From Chitinophaga pinensis (lineage in GTDB: Bacteria; Bacteroidota; Bacteroidia; M30B66), in NCBI GenBank assembly GCA_945883545.1, contig CAMCXT010000005.1:20916-84915 (forward strand): a stretch of DNA of 64,000 nucleotides, given 5' to 3'. Below, piece by piece: positions 1 to 9,342 of the stretch. The notes beneath the pieces were generated by a model. It did no database searches. It was given only the letters and a program-made list of their open reading frames with translations, and was not told the origin of the DNA. Numbering within the stretch: position 1 is the first letter of the stretch; each line of letters begins with the position of its first letter. Made by a program: the position numbers and the translations under genes.

Positions 1-642
1 GCAGAAGCACAAACAAAAGTCGACACACTGAATCTTTGGCAAATGGTTCAACAGGGAGGTTTCCTGATGATTCCAATTGGTTTGTTGTCGCTCATCACGA
101 TTTTTCTTTTTGTGGAGCGCTACATCGTTTTGAAAAGAGCAGGTAAGAATCCTGAAAATCTCCTTAATAATGTGCGCGATCAGATTCATGGTGGTAATAT
201 CAATTCAGCCTTAATGCTCTGCAAAAGCAGCAATACGCCCGATGCGCGCATGTTGGAAAAAGGAATTTCTCGCATCGGATTAAAGGTTGACGAAATCGAA
301 AAAGCCATGGAAGGTGTGGGCAAAAAAGAACTCAGCCGAATCGAGAAAAATGTTGGTATTCTTGCAGTTATTGCTGGTATTTCACCAATGTTCGGCTTCG
401 TAGGAACCATCACAGGTGTAATTAAGATTTTCTACAATATTTCGTTGCAAGACAACATCTCGATTGGTGCGATATCAGGCGGTTTGTACGAAAAGATGAT
501 CACATCTGCAGCTGGTTTGGTGGTTGGTATTTTGGCATTTGTGCTTTACCATGTATTGAATTATCAAGTTGATCGTATTGCGAAACGCATGGAAGCGACA
601 GGACTTGACTTTATCGACATGCTTCACGAACCTTCGAAATAA
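1..642 (+). CDS. exbB: ExbB/TolQ/MotA-type proton channel subunit (5' end outside window)
   Basis: Inner-membrane proton channel that, with ExbD, uses the proton motive force to energise TonB. The reading frame is open to the first base of the window, upstream of the first ATG at 43, so the natural start almost certainly lies outside; Bacteroidota ExbB proteins usually carry extra N-terminal residues before the WxxxxxGG..MIPI segment seen here. Visible are a first membrane segment (IPIGLLSLITIFLFVERY) and two further segments in the C-terminal half containing GISPMFGFVGTITGVIKIF and SAAGLVVGILAFVLY, the family hallmark. It overlaps ExbD by one base (TAATG), indicating translational coupling. 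Family call is firm; the exact symbol is by homology of pattern and gene order. Confidence 0.9.
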   Translation, partial: AEAQTKVDTLNLWQMVQQGGFLMIPIGLLSLITIFLFVERYIVLKRAGKNPENLLNNVRDQIHGGNINSALMLCKSSNTPDARMLEKGISRIGLKVDEIEKAMEGVGKKELSRIEKNVGILAVIAGISPMFGFVGTITGVIKIFYNISLQDNISIGAISGGLYEKMITSAAGLVVGILAFVLYHVLNYQVDRIAKRMEATGLDFIDMLHEPSK

Positions 643-1046
643 TGAACATCCGGCAATCTAGAATCAAACATGGTGCAGAGGTGAATACTCACTCTCTAAA
701 CGATATCATGTTCTTCCTGCTGCTCTTTTTCTTGATCGTTTCCACGATGATCAGTCCAAGTGTTGTGAAGCTTAATCTTCCAAGTGCTAAAAAAACGCAA
801 ACGGTTGATAAGCAACCAATCAACTTGGAGATCTCGCAAGACATGCGGTATTATCTCGCAGGAAAAGAAGTTGATTTCGAAAATCTTGAAGCAGCAATTC
901 AGGCAGCAATTGTAAACAAAACAGAACCTACAATCGTATTGAGATTAGACAAGGAACTTACCGTTCAACAATTGGTTGATGTGCTAGAAATTGGCAACAA
1001 ACTGAAAGTGAAGATGATCCTTGCTACCCGACCTCCAAACGGATAA
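642..1046 (+). CDS. exbD: ExbD/TolR biopolymer transport protein
   Basis: Partner of ExbB in the TonB-energising motor. The 134-residue protein has the ExbD plan: a short cytoplasmic N-terminus, the motif HSLNDIMFFLLLFFLIVST with the conserved membrane aspartate (here D21), and a periplasmic domain ending in KVKMILAT. The ATG overlaps the stop of exbB, and a TonB-like gene follows after 4 bases, so the three form one operon. Length is normal for the family. Confidence 0.93.
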   Translation: MNIRQSRIKHGAEVNTHSLNDIMFFLLLFFLIVSTMISPSVVKLNLPSAKKTQTVDKQPINLEISQDMRYYLAGKEVDFENLEAAIQAAIVNKTEPTIVLRLDKELTVQQLVDVLEIGNKLKVKMILATRPPNG

Positions 1047-1050
1047 GCTT

Positions 1051-1914
1051 ATGCAAATCAGTCAGAAATCGGATAAATGGTATGCAATGGCTATAACACT
1101 TGCCTTTCATGGCTTGTTGTTGCTATTGTTTCTCTTATACAAGATCATCACCCCTATTCCACCGTTCGAAATCATCGAACCTGGCGGTGGCGGTGGCTTG
1201 GGTGTTGAACTCAATTTCGGCGATTCGCCAGATGGAATGGGCAACACAAATCCAGAATTACTGAGTGCTAATAATGTAGGTGGAGCTTCTGCACCTGAAG
1301 AAGACAATTTCATTACCGACGAAAGCACCGACAACTTCATCAAAGAAGTTCAAAAGCCTAAAATCAAGAAGCCACGCAAGGAGTTAAAACGTCCTCAGGA
1401 TGGTCCAAGGATCAGTCAGAAGGTTGAAGAAACAACAGATACCCGCGCATTGTATCCTGGCAAAAAAGGTGGCAGCGAAGGAAAAACTGGCAAACCTGGT
1501 AACCAAGGTTCAGAAGAAGGCGATCCGTATGCATCAGTGTATACTGGAAAAGGCGGAGGAAAAGGTCCTGGAAAAGGAACTGGAAAAGGTGGCGGCGAAG
1601 GCGACGGAGATGGACCTGGGAAAGGTTCTGGAACTGGTCCAGGTATATCAGCCAATCTATTGAACCGAAGAGCTACAAGCCTTCCGAAGCCAAGTTATGA
1701 TTCCGATAAATCTGGAAAAGTTGTAGTCGATATTACGGTGGATGACAAAGGAAATGTGATCAAAGCAACTGCAGGAGGTCGTGGAACTACGATAACAGAT
1801 GCGTCTCTATTCAGCCAAGCTGAATCGGCTGCCAAACGCGCGAAATTCAACCCCGATAATACGCCATCCGGAAAACAAATCGGAACCATCACCTACAATT
1901 TCATCAGAAGATAA
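1051..1914 (+). CDS. TonB-like energy transducer
   Basis: Predicted 287-residue protein coupling the ExbBD motor to outer-membrane receptors. An N-terminal membrane anchor (AITLAFHGLLLLLFLLY) is followed by an acidic and lysine/proline-rich stretch, then a long Gly/Lys-rich linker (about residues 130-200, GKGGGKGPGKGTGKG-like) replacing the more usual Pro-rich spacer, and a C-terminal domain reading VVVDITVDDKGNVIKA...AAKRAKFNPD, the TonB C-terminal fold pattern. I chose the ATG at 1051 because the longer frame (TTG at 1021) would overlap exbD and adds residues outside the family pattern. Third gene of the exbB-exbD-tonB operon; folC starts 2 bases after its stop. Confidence 0.82.
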   Translation: MQISQKSDKWYAMAITLAFHGLLLLLFLLYKIITPIPPFEIIEPGGGGGLGVELNFGDSPDGMGNTNPELLSANNVGGASAPEEDNFITDESTDNFIKEVQKPKIKKPRKELKRPQDGPRISQKVEETTDTRALYPGKKGGSEGKTGKPGNQGSEEGDPYASVYTGKGGGKGPGKGTGKGGGEGDGDGPGKGSGTGPGISANLLNRRATSLPKPSYDSDKSGKVVVDITVDDKGNVIKATAGGRGTTITDASLFSQAESAAKRAKFNPDNTPSGKQIGTITYNFIRR

Positions 1915-1916
1915 AG

Positions 1917-3209
1917 GTGAATTATCGGGAAACCATCGATTTCCTGTATAGCCAACTCCCAATGTTTACAAGGGTTGGAAGTGCTGCTTACAAAACAGGT
2001 CTTGGAAATATCGAAGCGCTTTGTGAAACACTTGGTAATCCTGAACAGAAGTTCAAGTCGATACACGTTGCAGGCACCAACGGCAAAGGTTCGAGCTCGC
2101 ATTTGTTAGCGTCGGTGCTGATGGAGGCTGGTTACAAAACCGGACTATTCACTTCACCCCATCTGAAAGATTTCAGAGAACGGATTCGCATCAATGGCAA
2201 GTTGATTTCGCGACCTGAAGTGATCCGTTTCGTTGAAAAATCAAAGATTCAATTCGGCAGTCTCGAACCTTCGTTTTTCGAAATGAACGTGGCTTTGGCG
2301 TTCGATTATTTCGCCCGAAAAAAAGTGGATATCGCGGTAATTGAAACAGGTCTTGGAGGTCGACTCGATTCGACCAATGTGATTACACCTGAACTCAGTT
2401 TGATTACCAATATAAGCTTCGATCATGCTGATTTGTTGGGAAATACACTAGAGCTCATCGCATCAGAAAAAGCAGGAATCATCAAATTGAATGTGCCAGT
2501 TGTGGTGAGTGAGAAACAGTCGGAAACGTTCGGAGTGTTTCATCAGAAAGCCTTGGGCATGCAGTCGGTTATCCGCTACGCGGAAGATGAGATTCGTTGG
2601 GAAAATGTAAGAGAGGAATTCCACGATGGTCGTCCGTGGTTAATGGCAGAAACATGGTGGTTGAAGGAAAAGCTCAGCATCCAATCGCCGCTTGCGGGCA
2701 ATTACCAGCTGAAAAACTTAGCAGGAGTGCTCACTGCTCTTGATCGACTGAAACAACAAGGTTGGAAAATCTCGAAAAATGCCGTTGAAGCAGGCATCCG
2801 AAAAGTGATTGAGAATACAGGACTTCACGGTCGCTGGGAAATGTTGAGTGAGCAACCTCGGGTGTTTTGCGATACTGGCCACAATGAAGCAGGCGTTCGG
2901 GAAGTGCTCAAACAGATTGCAAAAACACCACATCAACAGTTGCATTTGGTTTGGGGCATGGTGAGCGATAAAGATGTGACCAAAGTGTTGAGTTTGTTGC
3001 CTACAGATGCACGGTATTACTTCTGCAAAGCACAATTGCCAAGAGCATTGGATGCTAAAATGTTGCAAGAAAAAGCGCTCGAAAACGGATTGAAAGGAAA
3101 AGCCTACACTTCGGTTCAGAACGCATTAAAAGCTGCGAAAAAAGCTGCACAAACCAATGATTTGGTAGTAGTTGGCGGAAGTACGTTCGTGGTAGCTGAA
3201 GTGGTTTAA
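1917..3209 (+). CDS. folC: Bifunctional dihydrofolate synthase/folylpolyglutamate synthase
   Basis: Cytoplasmic Mur-ligase-family enzyme that adds glutamate to dihydropteroate and then to folates. The ATP-binding P-loop GTNGKGS lies at residues 53-59; further hallmarks are SPHLKDFRERIRING, ETGLGGRLDSTNV and SFDHADLLGNTLELIASEKAGI. The start is GTG at 1917, directly after the TonB stop; Bacteroidota FolC commonly begins with the NYxETIDFLYSQLPMFTRVG pattern seen here. 430 residues is typical. It probably shares the transcript of the TonB cluster although its function is unrelated. Confidence 0.95.
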   Translation: MNYRETIDFLYSQLPMFTRVGSAAYKTGLGNIEALCETLGNPEQKFKSIHVAGTNGKGSSSHLLASVLMEAGYKTGLFTSPHLKDFRERIRINGKLISRPEVIRFVEKSKIQFGSLEPSFFEMNVALAFDYFARKKVDIAVIETGLGGRLDSTNVITPELSLITNISFDHADLLGNTLELIASEKAGIIKLNVPVVVSEKQSETFGVFHQKALGMQSVIRYAEDEIRWENVREEFHDGRPWLMAETWWLKEKLSIQSPLAGNYQLKNLAGVLTALDRLKQQGWKISKNAVEAGIRKVIENTGLHGRWEMLSEQPRVFCDTGHNEAGVREVLKQIAKTPHQQLHLVWGMVSDKDVTKVLSLLPTDARYYFCKAQLPRALDAKMLQEKALENGLKGKAYTSVQNALKAAKKAAQTNDLVVVGGSTFVVAEVV

Positions 3210-3322
3210 ATGCTTCCATTAAAGCTAAACTTGCAAATTAAAAGTCAAGTTTTCAATTTACAAGTTTAATAGTCAATCAACTCAAGTTGAACTATATAAA
3301 AACTTTGATTCTTATTCTAAAA

Positions 3323-5752
3323 TCAAAGCTTAAACTGTAAAGTGCAATAAAACGCGCGACCATCTGCCGGAAGAATACCAGGGCCAGGATAAGATTCGCT
3401 CCGGCGGGTGAAGTACTGCTCATTGAGCGCGTTATTCACGTTAAATTGAACACTTAACCATTTGTGTGTGAATCCGATTCCTAGATCAACAACTTGGTAA
3501 GCAGGAATCAAACCTTCAACGGCTGTTGCGGTGAGCACTGCATTGGTGGCATCTGAAAAATGTTCACCTGTGTAAGCGTACATCCCATGAAGATTCCATT
3601 TTCGGAAACGTAGATCGGCACCAGTGCGAAAAATGAAGCGCGGTACCATTTCTACAAAACGGTTCAAAATAGACTTATCGGTGGTGTTGATGTAACGCGC
3701 ATCAACGAGTGCGGTGTTGCAAAAAATGTTCAGTGCGGGCTTGCGGCCTGTGGAGTCGGACTTCACCAACTGCCATTCGAAGAACGATTCTAATCCAATA
3801 TTCCTCGCATCTGCAATGTTGCTGCGAAACCTGAAATTGTTGTACAACGGCGCAACACCAGATTTGAGAACCTGTCCGATTTTTCCGCGGTACGCGACAT
3901 AAAACACGGTTAGCTCATACTGAAACGATGATTTGATCTTGCCACGAAGACCTAAATCGGCTGTGTAGCCTTCTTCGTCGCGGATGTTGGGATCGACTAC
4001 GAAATTAGGATTCACAATGCGCAAATCGGAGAAGTTGATGGCTCGATAATTCTGAGAAAAATTAGCATATACTTCCAATTTTCGAGGCGACTTATAGCTC
4101 AAACCCACGCCAGCCAAAAGGAACTGACGTTCTCGTGTGATGTCTTCATCGACGCGTGATTGGGTGACGATGTTGCCAGCTGCATCGAACACATATGACT
4201 TGTAGTAGCCCGATGAAGCTGTTTGGATGTACTCAGCACGAAGTCCCGGTGTAATTGAAAAACGGTCGCTCAACCTGAAAATATGCTCAGCAAAGGCAGC
4301 CAAGTTTGTGCTCGGAAATTGGTAATCGGAATTCTCGGGTTCGCCCGGATTGATGTATTGAAAGTCGGCATCGCTTTTATCGGATCCGAAACCTTGTCTT
4401 GCTCGGGTATTTCCATGATAAAGCCTGATTCCTGCAGCAAGCACTTGCAGCTGTTTCCCGATTTTATAGCGATGAATCAATCGGGTTTCATTCCCAATGT
4501 TGTTAAAGTCTCCTTCGATCAAGGTTCGGTTACCGCCCAAGTCGGCCACATTGATACGCTCTAGATTTCCTACCGAACTGCGGTTGGCAATCAATCCGAA
4601 TGATCTGATATTGAGCTCTGTATTGGCATTGAACTTATGACTCAGTTGTACCGAAGCTAAATTCCAATCAACCATGAACCAGTTTCGACTTCTGAAGCTT
4701 TGACGTGGATCTTGTTCGAATGTTTTATCGGTTAAACCACCCGCTTGTTGGGCGAGATAACGCATTTTGGTGAGGTCGATCTGGAGCTTCCATCGTGAAG
4801 ACAGATCGTAGGTGATGGATGCGAAAGCATTTACTTGCTCAAATCCTGAATTGATTCGGTAACCATCGCCGCGTTTGTATTGGAAGAAGCCGTAATAATT
4901 GAGTCGGCCATTGGAAGTGGTTCCTCCCAAAGAGTTGAAAGAATTAAAAAATCCCCAAGAGCCGAGTGTTTGTCGGCTGGTAAGTTCTGCCTTTCGGTGA
5001 AATGGACCACGTTTGAAGCGAAAGTTGAGCAGACCGCCAAATTGGGTTCCATACTGAAGAGATGCTGCACCACGAACAATTTCGATGCTTTCGAGCGCTT
5101 CGGTTGGCGGCGTGTAGTAGGATTCGGGATATCCAAGTGCATCGGCAGAGATATCATATCCGTTTTGGCGCACATTGAAACTTGCTGTGCGGTTTGGATT
5201 GAGCCCGCGGCCACCGATGCCGAGTTGTAATCCAGCACCATCGCTTTCCCAGATGTTGAGTCCTGTAACTTTAGAGTAGACTTGGCGAGGGTTGTTGGTT
5301 GCGAGGTTTGCCTTGGTATCGTTGAGTTGAATGACCTCTGATTTTTTCCCTTCGTAGATGGCGAAATCGTGTACCGCCCGAAGACGTGAAATGCCGAAGT
5401 CGTTTTCACGTTCTTGGTTGATTTCAACAGCATTGAGGTTTGCAGCGAGATCGTTGAGTTGAAAATTGTGGATGACTGCCGTTCCTTGGCAATTGAAGTT
5501 GAAGTTGAGCAGTTGTTTCCCTGATGCAAAACAGGTGAGTTGGTAGTTTCCGGCGGGAAGGTTCTTGAATTGAAAACGACCATCAACGCCGGTTTGGATC
5601 ATCTTTTCGTTGGGGCGAATGATGAGAAAAGCACCGTTGATTGGTTTCCCGTTAGCATCTGTAACCAACCCGGATATTTCGCCAGATTGACCAAATGCAG
5701 TTACACCTGAAAGGATCACCAAGCAAAGAAATATGTAGCGTAGGTGGATCAT
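3323..5752 (-). CDS. TonB-dependent outer-membrane receptor, FecA-like
   Basis: Outer-membrane gated channel of 809 residues. It has a signal peptide (MIHLRYIFLCLVILSGVTAFGQ), a carboxypeptidase-regulatory-like domain (about 23-110: GEISGLVTDANGKPINGAFL), a plug with GGRGLNPNRTAS and SIEIVRGAASLQYGTQFGG, and a long beta-barrel ending in an aromatic/leucine tail (TLQFKL). The plug pattern matches the Fe(III)-dicitrate receptor group. The ATG at 5752 overlaps the stop of the HTTM gene as ATGA, so I prefer it to the longer frame that would run deeper into that gene. It is the last gene of a four-gene operon with an imelysin-like lipoprotein, which points to iron or another metal chelate as substrate; the substrate itself is inferred. 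Confidence 0.9.
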   Translation of the reverse strand: MIHLRYIFLCLVILSGVTAFGQSGEISGLVTDANGKPINGAFLIIRPNEKMIQTGVDGRFQFKNLPAGNYQLTCFASGKQLLNFNFNCQGTAVIHNFQLNDLAANLNAVEINQERENDFGISRLRAVHDFAIYEGKKSEVIQLNDTKANLATNNPRQVYSKVTGLNIWESDGAGLQLGIGGRGLNPNRTASFNVRQNGYDISADALGYPESYYTPPTEALESIEIVRGAASLQYGTQFGGLLNFRFKRGPFHRKAELTSRQTLGSWGFFNSFNSLGGTTSNGRLNYYGFFQYKRGDGYRINSGFEQVNAFASITYDLSSRWKLQIDLTKMRYLAQQAGGLTDKTFEQDPRQSFRSRNWFMVDWNLASVQLSHKFNANTELNIRSFGLIANRSSVGNLERINVADLGGNRTLIEGDFNNIGNETRLIHRYKIGKQLQVLAAGIRLYHGNTRARQGFGSDKSDADFQYINPGEPENSDYQFPSTNLAAFAEHIFRLSDRFSITPGLRAEYIQTASSGYYKSYVFDAAGNIVTQSRVDEDITRERQFLLAGVGLSYKSPRKLEVYANFSQNYRAINFSDLRIVNPNFVVDPNIRDEEGYTADLGLRGKIKSSFQYELTVFYVAYRGKIGQVLKSGVAPLYNNFRFRSNIADARNIGLESFFEWQLVKSDSTGRKPALNIFCNTALVDARYINTTDKSILNRFVEMVPRFIFRTGADLRFRKWNLHGMYAYTGEHFSDATNAVLTATAVEGLIPAYQVVDLGIGFTHKWLSVQFNVNNALNEQYFTRRSESYPGPGILPADGRAFYCTLQFKL

Positions 5753-7071
5753 TCTTTTTCGGGTAAAATCCAAGATTTGGGCGACCAATTGTCTTGGACT
5801 TTCATGAGATCGACTTTGGGATCGATGAGCAATTGGGCTGGACGGGCATTCATGGTGACGTAGACTTCGGCTCGAACTTCGGGCTTAGAAACGCCATTTT
5901 GACTATAATGTTTGCCGAGGAAGTGCGCAAATTGGAGAATCATATCGGGCTGATAAGCCATTTGCTTTTCTTGGTGGGCATTGAGGAATTCGCGGTTGTA
6001 TACGATTCCTTCACGGCCTGTTTGGGAATCTTTTACATAGAAGGTGGCGTCTCCAGCTTTTTCGACCAACATCACACGCCAGGAAAAACGATATCCTTCC
6101 TCGGTCCAAAAAAGATTACCAGGATAGAGCAGGTAACGCCATGGGAAGACAACTTGGAAGATGACATAAGCAGTGAGGACAATTCGGAGGATGAATGAAG
6201 TTCGGAATTGGGAAGGCTCCGTTTCCCCGGAGGGAAGAACAACGAAAAGCCCACCCAGCAAGGGAATTTGGGTAATGTAATGCTGGAAACGTTGGTGCCA
6301 GTTTTCTGAAAAAAAGATGAGTGTGGCACCGATCATCACGAGAGGAAAAACGCCAATTTGGAAGAGTAAACCCGTGAGAATGTGAAAGATAATAACCGTG
6401 ATATAGGCAAAAGGGCGGGTTCGGTTGGAAAGAAGAAAAAAGACGATGGTACAATCGTAAATCATTCCGAACCAACTAAATACATAAGCAGTTTCGGGAA
6501 ATGTGAGAAGTTTGCCGATCAAAGGAAGATCGTCGTGTGCTGGAAGCCAAATTCTCAGTGGAAGTGCTTCGATGAGCCAATCGGAGTTGATTTTAGCTAA
6601 TCCTGCGAAAGTATAAACGACACCCAATTGAAACATAATGAGCCATTTGCACCAAGCAGGCAAAGTGTTTTTAGAATCGGTTTCAGGAATAAAAATGAGC
6701 CATAAACAGATCAGGCTCACGAAGTAATAGTGGTTTAAATAATAGGTGAGATCGAGGAGTTCGGTGTAGGTGAATGTGAGGAATAGCACGATGGCTGAAA
6801 TTCTATACAAGCGACCCAGTGCAACGCCAAATGCAGCGAGCATCATGAGTAAATGTAGGAGGTAAAGTCCGGCTGCGCTTATCGGTTTTACCCATGAAAA
6901 ACCAAAGTATGTAAAATGAAATTCGGGATGAATGTAGTGGTCATCGATCCAGCCGAGGTAAACAAATCGAATTGCCGAAAAAGCCATGAGCAGGCCGAAT
7001 ACAATTCTGAAACTCACAAAGGGAATTGCAGAAACGGGCTGATCAAGTTTTTTAAAAAGATTGCTTAACAA
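5749..7071 (-). CDS. HTTM-domain (vitamin K-dependent gamma-carboxylase-like) membrane protein
   Basis: 440-residue inner-membrane protein. The first ~270 residues form several hydrophobic helices with the HTTM family pattern, including FQLGVVYTFAGLAKINSDWL, which contains the conserved lysine of the carboxylase-like core, and LPLRIWL just after it. A soluble C-terminal part of ~130 residues follows (WRYLLYPGNLFWTEEGYRFSWRVMLVEKAG). Bacterial HTTM proteins are related to gamma-glutamyl carboxylase, but their reaction is mostly unknown. It sits between an imelysin-like lipoprotein (17-base gap) and a TonB-dependent receptor (4-base overlap), so a role in a metal uptake unit is likely. An internal palindrome (TTCCCCGGAGGGA, near 6223) is shared with two other genes of the window. 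Confidence 0.85.
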   Translation of the reverse strand: MLSNLFKKLDQPVSAIPFVSFRIVFGLLMAFSAIRFVYLGWIDDHYIHPEFHFTYFGFSWVKPISAAGLYLLHLLMMLAAFGVALGRLYRISAIVLFLTFTYTELLDLTYYLNHYYFVSLICLWLIFIPETDSKNTLPAWCKWLIMFQLGVVYTFAGLAKINSDWLIEALPLRIWLPAHDDLPLIGKLLTFPETAYVFSWFGMIYDCTIVFFLLSNRTRPFAYITVIIFHILTGLLFQIGVFPLVMIGATLIFFSENWHQRFQHYITQIPLLGGLFVVLPSGETEPSQFRTSFILRIVLTAYVIFQVVFPWRYLLYPGNLFWTEEGYRFSWRVMLVEKAGDATFYVKDSQTGREGIVYNREFLNAHQEKQMAYQPDMILQFAHFLGKHYSQNGVSKPEVRAEVYVTMNARPAQLLIDPKVDLMKVQDNWSPKSWILPEKE

Positions 7072-7088
7072 TTTCGATGGATGGTTTA

Positions 7089-8180
7089 TTAATCGCCGTC
7101 ACCACTCGCATAGGTGATGGCAATTCCAAGGAGCGACGACATTTCGCTTTTGAAATTCTTGGTATTCTTTTGCAATTCGGTGTGGATGTCGATTAATGCT
7201 TGCGGACTGCTTTGAATGCGCGATTGCATATCGAGATTTTGATCTAATGCATCGAATTGACCTAACAAAATAGCGATCTGTTGTTCGGTTGATGTTACCA
7301 AAGCTTCGCCACCAGTAACAGTTTTGAGATAGCCTTTGAAGCTTTTGTTTTCATTGATGCCTCGGTAGATTTTAACGAGGGCGATGAAGTGTTCGTGAGC
7401 TAGTTGGAATGACTTGTGGCTAAAACGGGCTTCGAGCAAATTTGGATCAACTGAAGTTTGACCGGGGCGCAGACCGAGAGGCAGACCGAATTTGAAATTT
7501 TTGAGGGCTTCGTAGCTCTTCACAAATTCGTTATACATGATCGACACAGAACTTCCTGCATCGGTGCCGGCATTGCTCACAAATTCTTTGCTGTATGTGT
7601 TCCAAGCAGATTTGGTGGTCGAAATTCTGTTTTTCAGGTCGGTGCAAAGTGCGATGAGAAAATTGCTCGTGGTTGGATTTTGAAAGCGGTTGAGAACGGT
7701 TTCGGCGGAGTTTAACGTATCAAAAATCAGGAATTCGATGGCATAAAATCCACGTGCATCGCGGTTGAAATCGCTCAGATTCCAAGAACCAGAGCTAAGT
7801 ATGTTGTTTAATTTGGAAATACTAATTGGGAAAGTGGCAACTTCTTCTTGCAAAGATTTGGTTAGACCAGCTTCCGATGCAGGACCAAAATTGTACATGC
7901 AAGCAGATTGCCACGATAAAGCTGCATCGAACCAAGCATTTTGAAGCAATATAAGCTGCTCTGATGATGGATTTGCGGTGAAATTGTTTGCTGATTGTAG
8001 AAGTCGATCCGACTTTAATTCTGCATTGCTAAAAGCAGGGAGGATGAAAACATCACGATATTCAACAAGCATTTCAGCGCGATTGAAATCGGATTCGTAG
8101 GTATCAGGTGAATCCTTTTTACAAGCAACGATTCCCGAGAGGATAACAAGAAGTAGCGCTAGAAATTTTATGCTTTTCAT
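7089..8180 (-). CDS. Imelysin-family lipoprotein (EfeO/IrpA-like)
   Basis: 363-residue lipoprotein with signal and lipobox (LSGIVAC) followed by CKKDSPDTYESDF. The helical body carries the imelysin signature region DARGFYAIEFLIFD at about residues 138-151, along with WFDAALSWQSACMYNFGP. In the classical motif GxHxxE the middle residue is histidine; here it is tyrosine (GFYAIE), a variant, so metal binding may differ. Imelysins are periplasmic or outer-membrane iron-uptake proteins. The ATG at 8180 begins the signal peptide; a longer frame would overlap the upstream gene. It follows the DUF4856 gene by 10 bases and precedes the HTTM gene. Confidence 0.85.
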   Translation of the reverse strand: MKSIKFLALLLVILSGIVACKKDSPDTYESDFNRAEMLVEYRDVFILPAFSNAELKSDRLLQSANNFTANPSSEQLILLQNAWFDAALSWQSACMYNFGPASEAGLTKSLQEEVATFPISISKLNNILSSGSWNLSDFNRDARGFYAIEFLIFDTLNSAETVLNRFQNPTTSNFLIALCTDLKNRISTTKSAWNTYSKEFVSNAGTDAGSSVSIMYNEFVKSYEALKNFKFGLPLGLRPGQTSVDPNLLEARFSHKSFQLAHEHFIALVKIYRGINENKSFKGYLKTVTGGEALVTSTEQQIAILLGQFDALDQNLDMQSRIQSSPQALIDIHTELQKNTKNFKSEMSSLLGIAITYASGDGD

Positions 8181-8190
8181 TGTTTCGTGT

Positions 8191-9318
8191 TTATCGACCT
8201 TGATCGGCAACCCAGTTTCTTTTAAAATCTTCAATATCCTGACTATTAAATCCGTATATGCTTTGAAGTCTTGAAATTACAGTTTGCAATTTAGGCACTT
8301 GATTTACTGCATCTGTCACGAATGTGTAAGATGTTGGGGTTTCGTTCGCAGGAGCGTTTAGTAAAACGAGCAAGTCATCGATTTGTGCATCGGTGATGAT
8401 TTTATTTTGTTGCGGAATTGTTTTCCAGCCCCAAATAAAGCCTACGTTCTCAGAGTAGGCGTGCAATCCAGAAGCGATATCAGCATTGGTAGGATTGGTG
8501 ATAGTGAACTTAGCAATGACAGCGTGACAATAGTTGATTACTGTGGCAGCACAGGCTTTTTCCCAGGCTTGTTTAAGTTTTGTGATGGATTGGTCGCGTT
8601 CTGAAGTAAACTCTGAACCTGCGATAATGTAGGCTCTGAGGGCAATTGCAGCGTTTTTAAACTGTGTGTAAATTCCGCTTCCATCGTTCTTGTCGCGACG
8701 AGCAGCGTAATTGGCCATCAGAATATCGGGCTGTGAAACATTTGCACTGCCTGAATTCGGGAAGCTTGGATTGGCGCCAAAAAGGGCAATGATGCGGTCA
8801 ACATCGGCGTAATCCATATTTGGCCCCATGAAAGTAGTTGCATAATTATATAGCACTGCTGCGTACATGCCCTTGTCGAGCACTTCATCAGGCTCGATGC
8901 CGTTCTCATCGAAAACGCGGCCTTCGAAATAACCGCCTTGTCCTTGAGGTGTGCCTAATACATAAGTTCCACCTGCACTTGCATCTTCAAGAATCTGGAA
9001 ATATCCATTGGATCCGGTCAGCGCGCTTTCAAAATAATCTGTAATTACATCTTGCGCTGCTGGAAAGCCAATTTGAAAAAGATCGAGTAATTCTTGACGG
9101 GTAACTGAAACGCCTGAAGTTCTAACTGTTTTTGCTTTCGTTCCAATGGCAATCATTCGTGAGCGAAGGTCAATTTGCGTTTGGGCGTTTGATTCGTAAT
9201 TGTATGAAATATAGTTAGTTGGGAGAGTTATAGTAGGCTTTGTTTTATTGTCGTCTTTGTCGCATGATGCAAGTGCAAGGGAGACCAGTGCTACACTGAA
9301 GAGTATTTTATGCATCAT
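8191..9318 (-). CDS. DUF4856-family lipoprotein
   Basis: 375-residue lipoprotein: signal MMHKILFSVALVSLALASC with the lipobox LASC, then a body rich in conserved-looking helices. The segment AYSENVGFIWGWK near residue 310 is typical of DUF4856, a Bacteroidota family regularly found beside imelysin-like proteins. Two adjacent ATGs (9318, 9315) could start it. It is the first gene of the operon, with a well-formed promoter 25 bases upstream. No enzyme motif is visible; a substrate-binding partner role in iron uptake is inferred from context only. Confidence 0.8.
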   Translation of the reverse strand: MMHKILFSVALVSLALASCDKDDNKTKPTITLPTNYISYNYESNAQTQIDLRSRMIAIGTKAKTVRTSGVSVTRQELLDLFQIGFPAAQDVITDYFESALTGSNGYFQILEDASAGGTYVLGTPQGQGGYFEGRVFDENGIEPDEVLDKGMYAAVLYNYATTFMGPNMDYADVDRIIALFGANPSFPNSGSANVSQPDILMANYAARRDKNDGSGIYTQFKNAAIALRAYIIAGSEFTSERDQSITKLKQAWEKACAATVINYCHAVIAKFTITNPTNADIASGLHAYSENVGFIWGWKTIPQQNKIITDAQIDDLLVLLNAPANETPTSYTFVTDAVNQVPKLQTVISRLQSIYGFNSQDIEDFKRNWVADQGR

Positions 9319-9342
9319 CGTTCGGCTGTTAATTTTCTGGTG

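Noticed and set aside
1416..1655. Proline-rich minus-strand frame opposite the TonB linker
   Set aside because: It is the antisense of the Gly/Lys-rich linker codons and only mirrors that composition.
3210..3322. Short AT-rich inverted repeats between folC and the receptor gene as terminator
   Set aside because: Several weak overlapping AACTTG/CAAGTT matches but no stable stem with T-run.
4831..5586. 251-codon open frame inside the TonB receptor gene, same strand
   Set aside because: It lies fully inside a convincing receptor gene in another frame, has low-complexity Ser/Thr composition and no start context.
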